From Ruminococcus flavefaciens (GTDB taxonomy: Bacteria > Bacillota > Clostridia > Oscillospirales > Ruminococcaceae), in contig NZ_FRCT01000012.1 in the NCBI RefSeq assembly GCF_900143025.1, forward strand, positions 1 through 64,000: 64,000 nt of DNA, written 5' to 3'. Both the position numbers and the translations under genes were made by a program. Shown in pieces: positions 58,538-64,000 of this stretch. How positions within the stretch are numbered: position 1 is the stretch's first letter; each line of letters opens with the position of its first letter. The notes beneath the pieces were generated by a model. The model was not told where the DNA came from. It worked only from the letters and a program-made list of their open reading frames with translations, and searched no databases.

Positions 58538-59503
58538 TTAAAAACCGCCAAGCCCTCTGTGACCGTAAACCTTGCACTTGTTCAGTTCGGTTTCAAGTGC
58601 GGTGAATTCATCATCCGTCAGCTCAACCTGTGAGGCAGTCAGATTCTCAATGATACGCTCCTTGTTCTTTGAACCCGGTATCGGAACGACATTCGGATAC
58701 TTATGCAGCATCCACGCAAGAGATATTTGTGCAGGCGTTGCATTTTTCTTATTTGCAAATTCTCTCAGCATTTCCACGATCGGCATATTGCTCTCAATGT
58801 TTCGGCGTGAGAGCTGCGGCACCCAGTTACGCACATCGTCATTGCGCTCAAACTGCGTATCCGGCGTTATTTTTCCCGAAAGCAAACCGCTTGCGATAGG
58901 AGAAAACGGCACAAATCCGATGTTATGCTCCATACAGTAAGGGATAATGCTTCCCTCACTGTCGCGCTCCACCATTGAATATATATTCTGGATCGCTGTC
59001 AGCGGAGTAACATTCTGCGCACGGTCTATTACATCAACGTCCACCTGAGAAAGCCCCCAGCCACGGATCAGCCCGTCATCAATGAGCCGTCCCATAGCCT
59101 CAGCGACCTTTTCAACTGGAACTCCACCGAGCCTGTGCAGGTAGTAAATATCAACATAGTCTGTCCGCAGGCGGTAAAGCGAGCCTTCAAGGTGACGGCG
59201 CGCTTCATCATAGACCTTTCTGCCGAAACCGACAGAATGAAGCATCAGCTTTGTAGCGATGACAACATCATCACGCACATCTTCAAGCGCCTTTCCGACA
59301 ATCAGCTCATTATGCCCGATTCCCGAAAGATTTGGGCTGTAGACCTCTGCCGTATCAAAAAAGGTACAGCCGTGGCGGTAAGCGTTTTGTATTGCTTCAA
59401 TGCTGTATTCCTCGGACGGTATTTTACCGTAGCCGTGAGAAAAAGCCATACAGCCCATTCCAACAGCAGAAACTTCAATATCACGCAGTATTCTTGTCTT
59501 CAT
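58538..59503 (-). CDS. Aldo-keto reductase 1
   Basis: 321 residues. (beta/alpha)8 AKR with catalytic Tyr in DTAEVYSP, Lys in VIATKLML, His in IYYLHRLGG and Asp in FFDTAE. It ends with PIPGSKNKERI. NADPH-dependent carbonyl reduction is expected; the substrate is unknown. It is the last gene of a four-gene minus-strand operon with a TetR regulator and a second AKR. Confidence 0.9.
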   Translation of the reverse strand: MKTRILRDIEVSAVGMGCMAFSHGYGKIPSEEYSIEAIQNAYRHGCTFFDTAEVYSPNLSGIGHNELIVGKALEDVRDDVVIATKLMLHSVGFGRKVYDEARRHLEGSLYRLRTDYVDIYYLHRLGGVPVEKVAEAMGRLIDDGLIRGWGLSQVDVDVIDRAQNVTPLTAIQNIYSMVERDSEGSIIPYCMEHNIGFVPFSPIASGLLSGKITPDTQFERNDDVRNWVPQLSRRNIESNMPIVEMLREFANKKNATPAQISLAWMLHKYPNVVPIPGSKNKERIIENLTASQVELTDDEFTALETELNKCKVYGHRGLGGF

Positions 59504-59512
59504 ACGCTCGCC

Positions 59513-60088
59513 TCATTTGAAAAATCCCTTGACGCCGCCAAGCACGAGCTTGTTCGTCAGTTCTATGATCTCCTCGACCGACTGCTGCTTACCTTCTTCT
59601 ATCCACTGCCTGTAAATTCCGAGAACAGAATTATTGACGAAGTTCATAAGCATTGTCTGCTGATATTCCGGCAGTGCGCCGTATTTCTTTGAACTGCTCC
59701 AGCCTGCGTGATTGACCTCTTTTATCATACCGCTGCGGATATAGTGATAGGACTCGCTGCCTGCGCAGGTGATCTTCTCATAGGCAAGTCCCTTTTCCTC
59801 TGAAAACAGGAAAAACTCACGGTTCACCTTGTCAAGCTCATCAGGCAGCCTGAAATTCTTGATACGCTCGATATATTCAGCAGAATACTCCGACTGAATC
59901 TCGGCAAGCAGATCATCAAGCGTGGGATAGTAAACGTAAAAGGTCTTTTTGTTTATCATCGCACGGCTGCAAAGTTCTGTTACCCTGATCTTGCCGTAGT
60001 CCATTTCACATATCATCTGCTCAAACACGCTTTTGATAGAGTCTATTGTCCTGCGCACCCTTAAATCTTCGCTGCCTGTCAGTATCAT
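59513..60088 (-). CDS. TetR/AcrR-family regulator
   Basis: 191 residues. The HTH (about 28-60) reads YGKIRVTELCSRAMINKKTFYVYYP, with the typical 'TFYxYYP' end. The C-terminal ligand domain is all helical. It lies between the two AKR genes, ten bases from the first, and is presumably a repressor of this operon. Confidence 0.88.
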   Translation of the reverse strand: MILTGSEDLRVRRTIDSIKSVFEQMICEMDYGKIRVTELCSRAMINKKTFYVYYPTLDDLLAEIQSEYSAEYIERIKNFRLPDELDKVNREFFLFSEEKGLAYEKITCAGSESYHYIRSGMIKEVNHAGWSSSKKYGALPEYQQTMLMNFVNNSVLGIYRQWIEEGKQQSVEEIIELTNKLVLGGVKGFFK

Positions 60089-60103
60089 AGTAGTCCTCCC
60101 GTT

Positions 60104-60955
60104 TTAGTCAGCCGGATGCCATGCTCCGAGGTTTGCCTCCTGCTGTTCAAGCGTCATGTTGAAGAAACGCTTTCCACAGTCAAGTGCTCTGATCTCAGCC
60201 ATTTCATCGGCGGTCAGCTCAAAGTCAAAAATATCGAAGTTCTCTTTCATATGCTGAGGATTTGTTGTTCTGGGGAATACGATAGTACCCTCCTGGATAT
60301 GCCAGCGTAAAATTATCTGCATATTGGTCTTGCCATATTTCCGAGCCAGTTTCGTGAATACAGCCTCACCGATAAGCCCCTTATCGCCGTGACCGATCGG
60401 ATACCAGCTTTCGATGACGGCACCGTACTTTTCGATACGCTTTTTCAATGCGTTCTGCTGATAGTAAGGGTGGCACTCCACCTGCAATACAGAGGGCTTG
60501 ATATCAGCCGCTTCGCAGATCTCCTCAAGGCGTTCGCTTTCAAAGTTGCTGATACCGATAGACTTTACCTTGTCTGCCTTAACAGCCTTCTCCATGTCCT
60601 TCCAGGCACCGAGATAATCGCCGAACTGCTGATGCAGCAGGAGAAGGTCGATATAGTCGGTACCGAGCCTGTCAAGCATCTTGTCGATAGCTGCAGCAGT
60701 CTTGCCCTCACCGTATTCGTGGGGCCAGAGCTTTGTGGTTATCCACACTTCCTCACGGGGAACACCGCTGTCCTTTACAGCCTTGCCGACGCTTCTCTCG
60801 TTCTGATAAGCGTGAGCCGTGTCGATGTGGCGGACGCCCATTTTCAGTGCATCAAGCACTGCATTGTAAGTAGCTTCTCCCTCCGGAATCTGATAAACGC
60901 CAAGTCCGAACTGCGGGATTTTCGTACCGTCATTCAAAGTGATGTAAGCCTGCAT
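60104..60955 (-). CDS. Aldo-keto reductase 2
   Basis: 283 residues, the small AKR5-like class (2,5-diketo-gluconate reductase type). MQAYITLNDGTKIPQFGLGVY opening, DTAHAYQNERSVG with catalytic Asp and Tyr, WITTKLWP with Lys and LLLLHQQFGD with His. It is about 30% similar to its partner by eye. It follows the flavodoxin gene by 12 bases. Confidence 0.92.
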   Translation of the reverse strand: MQAYITLNDGTKIPQFGLGVYQIPEGEATYNAVLDALKMGVRHIDTAHAYQNERSVGKAVKDSGVPREEVWITTKLWPHEYGEGKTAAAIDKMLDRLGTDYIDLLLLHQQFGDYLGAWKDMEKAVKADKVKSIGISNFESERLEEICEAADIKPSVLQVECHPYYQQNALKKRIEKYGAVIESWYPIGHGDKGLIGEAVFTKLARKYGKTNMQIILRWHIQEGTIVFPRTTNPQHMKENFDIFDFELTADEMAEIRALDCGKRFFNMTLEQQEANLGAWHPAD

Positions 60956-60967
60956 AATTATACCTCC

Positions 60968-61474
60968 TCAGATAAGTTTGTTGTTTTTAAGCCACTTTTC
61001 AATAATGGACTTTGCACCTTTTACGCCACTGCCCGTGAGAGAAAGTCCCTCGCCGACATTTGCGTATTTCTTTATGTCCGAAACGCTCTTGCCAAGTCCG
61101 CTGCCCTCGTTGGTGCAGAGCGGATAGATCGTCTTGCCGTTCAGATCAGCGTTATCGAGAAACGTGAACACCGCCATCGGCATCGTTCCCCAGTAGTTGG
61201 GATAAGCGAGAATGATCGTATCATAGCCGGAAACATCGGGAATCTCTTTCAGCTCGGGGCGAGCTTTTTCTCTCAGATGAGCCTTTGCTTCTTCGATACA
61301 GGTCATATAGTCAGCGGAGTAAGGCTGCACCATTTCGAGCTTGAAGCTGTCATAGCCTGTCAGCTCGGTGATGTGCTGTACTGCGATCTCAGTGTTGCCA
61401 ACCTCCACATACTTCATCGAACCTCCGAAATAGTTTTCATCTGCTCTTGAAAAATAAATAACGATAGCGTTCAT
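60968..61474 (-). CDS. Flavodoxin-like protein 1
   Basis: 168 residues. The FMN phosphate-binding loop is variant: YFSRADENYFGG near the start instead of SxTGNT. ILAYPNYWGTMP is the typical second flavin loop, and GSGLGKSVSDIKKYA follows. This is the flavodoxin_4 type found beside AKRs and quinone-related genes. GGAGGAA precedes the ATG. It heads the operon. Confidence 0.88.
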   Translation of the reverse strand: MNAIVIYFSRADENYFGGSMKYVEVGNTEIAVQHITELTGYDSFKLEMVQPYSADYMTCIEEAKAHLREKARPELKEIPDVSGYDTIILAYPNYWGTMPMAVFTFLDNADLNGKTIYPLCTNEGSGLGKSVSDIKKYANVGEGLSLTGSGVKGAKSIIEKWLKNNKLI

Positions 61475-61522
61475 ATTAGTTCCTCCTTTGCGATTTAGGT
61501 AACTCCTGTTCCTTATGTGCTT

Positions 61523-61551
61523 ATTGTAGCATATTTATTCTGATAATTCAA
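61523..61551 (-). promoter_or_regulatory. Promoter of the flavodoxin-AKR-TetR operon
   Basis: Minus-strand TTGAAT (61546-61551), 17-bp spacer, TACAAT (61523-61528). Confidence 0.78.
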
Positions 61552-61571
61552 CGGGCAGTTTCATTTAAACG

Positions 61572-61585
61572 GTTACATATGTAAC
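61572..61585. promoter_or_regulatory. Perfect 14-bp palindrome upstream of the -35
   Basis: GTTACATATGTAAC centred about 30 bp upstream of the -35 box, with an extra half-site GTTAC near 61611. Position suits an activator or the operon's TetR protein. The gap 61475-61767 holds this, module copy D and the IS end. Confidence 0.6.
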
Positions 61586-61640
61586 GGTTAGCGTGAAAAG
61601 GTTACTTATCTATTTGAGAAATTAAAGCATGCTGTTTTCT

Positions 61641-61689
61641 GATATTCACGTCAATGTGTTTATCTGAGTATAACAATGAGTCCTCACAG
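61641..61689. repeat. ppdK-tail module, copy D (truncated)
   Basis: GATATTCACGTCAATG to the left terminator arm AGTCCTCACAG. It still encodes DIHVNVFI-stop with one synonymous change. The right arm of the hairpin is gone, replaced by the IS end. Confidence 0.85.
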
Positions 61690-61960
61690 CAAAAACTGAT
61701 ATAATCCCCTTAGAGTAGACACGCAAAATATCAAAAATCGTGTTCTAAATAAAGGGGGGGTATTTTTATGACAAGAAAAGTTAAGCTTTCAGATGAAGAA
61801 AGAATAGCTGCAGTGCAAGAATATTTAGATGGAAAAGGTAGCTTTCGCTCTTTAGCAATGAAATATGGCGTTAGCTATACTTGTATTAAGGAATGGGTTG
61901 AAAGAGCAAAAGCACAAGGAATGCTTAAATTGATGCTTCGTTTTTGTTTTCTATAAATTA
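61690..61960 (+). mobile_element. IS3-family insertion sequence remnant (left end)
   Basis: Begins directly at the break in module copy D. It contains a terminal-looking TGATATAATCCCC-TTAGAGTAGACAC stretch, a ribosome site GGGGGG and the first part of an OrfA-type transposase gene. No right end, OrfB or second inverted repeat follows, so the element is truncated by deletion. Confidence 0.7.
61768..61956 (+). pseudogene. Truncated IS3-type OrfA transposase
   Basis: 62 codons. The first 50 encode a helix-turn-helix of the IS3/IS150 OrfA type: KLSDEERIAAVQEYLDGKGS, then RSLAMKYGVSYTCIKEWVER. After AKAQGM the sequence (LKLMLRFCFL) is no longer transposase-like and stops. A complete OrfA would be 100-170 residues. 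Confidence 0.8.
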
Positions 61961-61969
61961 ATAAGAGTA

Positions 61970-61993
61970 AGGCAGCCATCGGCTGCCTTCACA
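61970..61993. terminator. Short hairpin between IS remnant and CMD-cupin gene
   Basis: AAGGCAGCC-ATC-GGCTGCCTT, perfect arms, weak T content. It would end the minus-strand operon above it. Confidence 0.6.
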
Positions 61994-61997
61994 TATA

Positions 61998-62753
61998 CTA
62001 TTTCAGTTTATTGTAATCCTGTTCGGAAACTGTCTCGCACCATTCCGTACTGCAATCCTCGCCCTGAATCTCAACCGCAAGATGTGCAAACCAACTGTCC
62101 TTAGCCGCACCATGCCAGTGCTTGACCTCGGCAGGGATATTCACAATATCGCCCGGATTTAATTCTCTCGCTTCCTTGCCATACTCTTGATACCAGCCAC
62201 GACCGCCGACACAGATCAGCATCTGACCGCCGCCGCTTTTTGCGTGGTGGATATGCCAATTATTGCGGCAGGCAGGCTCAAAGGTCACGTTGTAGATCGG
62301 TATTTGTTCCGTGGAAACAGGCGCAAGATAGCTTTGTCCCACAAAGTAATCGCCATAGGGATTAGGCTCGCCTATGGGGAACATGATCTCGTTCTGGAAC
62401 TTGTTCTTATCGGAAACGACAGGAGCGTTATCCGCATAGACTTCCTTTGCGATGTTGAACACCGCCCAGGCGTGCGGCCAGCCAGCATAAAAAGCAGTGT
62501 GAGTAATGACTGCTGCCATTTCTCTCTGCGATACGCCGTGATTCTTAGCGTTCTGGATATGATAGCGGATAGAATTATCCGTCACGCCCTGAGACATGAG
62601 GGCTACCACTGTGATAATAGACCGCGTCTTCAGGTCAATATCGGTATTGTTCCAATTCTCACCAAACAGGATATCATCGTTGAAATGTGCAAAGTCGGGA
62701 GCGAACTCACCGAGAGCCTCTCTTCCTGCTGTCTGTACTATCTTTTCAGTCAT
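61998..62753 (-). CDS. Carboxymuconolactone decarboxylase-like / cupin fusion
   Basis: 251 residues. The N-terminal CMD/AhpD-like domain (about 20-110) has KTRSIITVVALMSQG and HIQNAKNHGVSQREM; it lacks the AhpD CxxC, so peroxidase activity is unlikely. The C-terminal cupin (about 135-240) has NNWHIHHAKSGGG (metal His pair), GDIVNIPAEVKHWHGA. Such fusions are often annotated as carboxymuconolactone decarboxylases in gut anaerobes; the real reaction is unknown. It is last of a four-gene operon with a monooxygenase-like gene, a flavodoxin and an alcohol dehydrogenase. Confidence 0.88.
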   Translation of the reverse strand: MTEKIVQTAGREALGEFAPDFAHFNDDILFGENWNNTDIDLKTRSIITVVALMSQGVTDNSIRYHIQNAKNHGVSQREMAAVITHTAFYAGWPHAWAVFNIAKEVYADNAPVVSDKNKFQNEIMFPIGEPNPYGDYFVGQSYLAPVSTEQIPIYNVTFEPACRNNWHIHHAKSGGGQMLICVGGRGWYQEYGKEARELNPGDIVNIPAEVKHWHGAAKDSWFAHLAVEIQGEDCSTEWCETVSEQDYNKLK

Positions 62754-62761
62754 TGTGACAC

Positions 62762-63094
62762 CTACTTCCTTATGAATTCCTCGTCCTTGTCAGGTATGCC
62801 GCCCTCATCACTGACATATCGCTCCACCGTCATGTGAAGATCGTATTTGTCCCGAAGCTCTGTTATCTTCTGCATCATGGGCGATGCGTGGTGACGGTCG
62901 ATAGCCGCCTGATCTGTCCATTCATCTATCAGCAGAACAGTTTCCGGATCATCAAATGAAAGATAATATTCATACCGCAGATTGCCGTTCTCATTTCTGA
63001 TCACATCAACTGTTCCGCTTGAAGTCATCTCCTCTGCAAAGGCTCTCGCAGAGCCGCTTTTGCCAGTGTATCTGAGATTCACGATAATACTCAT
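62762..63094 (-). CDS. Antibiotic biosynthesis monooxygenase (ABM) domain protein
   Basis: 110 residues, single ferredoxin-like ABM fold: VNLRYTGKSGSARAFAEEM, YEYYLSFDDPETVLLIDEW and ASPMMQKITELRDKYDL. These small dimers act on quinols or in reactive-carbonyl metabolism (YgiN/LsrG type). It lies eight bases before the CMD-cupin gene in the same operon. Confidence 0.87.
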   Translation of the reverse strand: MSIIVNLRYTGKSGSARAFAEEMTSSGTVDVIRNENGNLRYEYYLSFDDPETVLLIDEWTDQAAIDRHHASPMMQKITELRDKYDLHMTVERYVSDEGGIPDKDEEFIRK

Positions 63095-63109
63095 TGTATG
63101 CTCCTTTTA

Positions 63110-63592
63110 TCAGATACCAAACGAATTGACCCATTCTTTCAGTTCGCTTACAGAAGCATTTGCGCTGAAACGCTTGCCGTCCTTGATAACAGTACTGTCA
63201 GAAACACTGGGATGAAGCTCCTTATCAGAATTGCCCATACCGCTTCCGCCGGATGTTGCAAATAAAATGATCGTCTTGCCAGAAAAATCATAGGCTTCAA
63301 GGAATGTGTTGATAATAGTAGGCGCAACATACCACCATATCGGGAAACCAACGAAGATAGTATCGTAGTCAGCGATATTTGCATCTGTATCAGCGATAGC
63401 AGGACGGAATGTCTTGTCGTTCATCTCGACAGAGCTTCTGCTGTTCTTGTCTTGCCAGTTGAGATCAGCGTTTGTGTATGGTGTTTCAGGACGTATTTCA
63501 TAAATGTCTGCCGCTGCTGCTTCTGCAAGTTTTTTTGCCAGTTTAGCGGTCACGCCGCTTGCAGAGAAATATGCTACTAATTTTTTACTCAT
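63110..63592 (-). CDS. Flavodoxin-like protein 2
   Basis: 160 residues with AYFSASGVTAKLAKKLAEA (FMN loop), FVGFPIWWYVAPTIINTFLE and FATSGGSGMGNSDKEL. It is a flavodoxin_4-type protein related in layout to the one at 60968-61474 but closer to the family norm. It lies 15 bases before the ABM gene. Confidence 0.92.
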   Translation of the reverse strand: MSKKLVAYFSASGVTAKLAKKLAEAAAADIYEIRPETPYTNADLNWQDKNSRSSVEMNDKTFRPAIADTDANIADYDTIFVGFPIWWYVAPTIINTFLEAYDFSGKTIILFATSGGSGMGNSDKELHPSVSDSTVIKDGKRFSANASVSELKEWVNSFGI

Positions 63593-63626
63593 AGTGATTA
63601 CCTCCGTTTTATAGAATTATCGTTTA

Positions 63627-64000
63627 TTAACCCATACTTGCTTTCAGTATCTGAATCACTTCATCATGGTCAAGAACCTTATATCCGCCGTTGAGAATGA
63701 ATGTAGCATCTGCAATGCCTTCGATCATATCTTCTGTTGCACCTAGTTCTTTCAGATTCATCACAAGTCCGATTTCCTTCATCCAGCTTTCCATTGCATA
63801 AAGGCCCTCATTTGCAAGTTGTTCATCTGTCTTGCCTTCTCGGATTATGTCCCATACTTCTGTTGCAAAACGTGCGAATTTCTTCATACCGTAAGGCATG
63901 ATATATCTGTAATACGGCAAAGATACCGCAGCCAAAGTCATACCGTGCGTAGCGTCTGTATAAGCACCAACTGCCTGACCGAGCATATGTACCATCCAGT
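63627..64000 (-). CDS. Iron-containing alcohol dehydrogenase, C-terminal part (cut by window edge)
   Basis: At least 124 codons; the frame is still open at 64000, so the N-terminus lies outside. The visible part starts in the metal-binding region (HMLGQAVGAYTDATHGMTLA, with the His of DATHG) and runs to the family's C-terminus (KEIGLVMNLKELGATEDMI, quoted in part). NAD(P)H-linked alcohol or aldehyde conversion is expected. It appears to be upstream in the flavodoxin-ABM-CMD operon. Confidence 0.87.
   Translation of the reverse strand, partial: WMVHMLGQAVGAYTDATHGMTLAAVSLPYYRYIMPYGMKKFARFATEVWDIIREGKTDEQLANEGLYAMESWMKEIGLVMNLKELGATEDMIEGIADATFILNGGYKVLDHDEVIQILKASMG

Noticed and set aside
61998-62753. 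AhpD-type peroxidase
   Set aside because: The CMD domain lacks the CxxC active site, so peroxide reduction is not supported.

Overview
The window looks like chromosome from a low-to-moderate GC Clostridia, most likely a cellulolytic Ruminococcus (Oscillospiraceae). This is inference from gene content and style: a GH94 cellobiose phosphorylase under its own strong promoter, a very codon-biased pyruvate phosphate dikinase, the rimP-nusA-ylxRQ-infB-rbfA-truB-ribF operon, near-consensus TTGACA-N17-TATAAT promoters and AGGAGG ribosome sites. No rRNA gene is fully inside the window, so species is not proven.

Layout. 1-450: three tandem sigma-A promoters on the minus strand feeding an rRNA-type leader that runs off the left edge. 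450-5.4 kb: a transglutaminase-like protein, a NYN/OST-HTH protein, three tandem paralogous membrane proteins and a Val-Asp-Phe-Gly tRNA operon. 5.4-10.6 kb: a Gld-type ABC export operon (ATPase, permease, GldG-like, DUF4340). 10.7-19.7 kb: the translation/RNA-processing operon from rimP to ribF. 19.9-25.3 kb: an HTH-cupin-acyl-CoA synthetase fusion behind a leader terminator, two small secreted proteins and a LytTR regulator pair. 25.6-29.4 kb: cellobiose phosphorylase, then an operon of two DUF6442-like proteins plus an HTH regulator with operator dyads. 29.6-38.3 kb: a coiled-coil lipoprotein, mfd, pth, a PHP phosphatase, a small Cys-rich secreted protein and a CNNM-type transporter with a potentially switchable leader. 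38.4-46.6 kb: a two-component system whose kinase carries a Gln/Asn/Trp/Gly tandem-repeat sensor region, a helical-repeat protein, a roughly 450-nt structured non-coding RNA transcription unit, glmU and two paralogous lipoproteins.

46.8-64 kb: ppdK, then an accessory redox/metal zone. It is made of gene blocks separated by repeated copies of one module: the sequence that follows ppdK (an orphan C-terminal coding tail plus a terminator). Block 1 is a metal/redox divergon and an ArsR-permease-thioredoxin operon. Block 2 is OhrR-type MarR, glutathione peroxidase, radical SAM and Pr6Pr. Block 3 is two aldo-keto reductases, TetR and a flavodoxin. Block 4, past an IS3-type remnant, is CMD-cupin, a monooxygenase, a flavodoxin and the end of an iron alcohol dehydrogenase.

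The most interesting unexplained items are the ppdK-tail modules (49456, 55335, 58469, 61641), the structured RNA at 42868-43321, the histidine kinase repeat domain and the CNNM leader. Intergenic regions also carry a family of short hairpins whose stems vary in sequence but stay palindromic, followed by a constant CCTAC.
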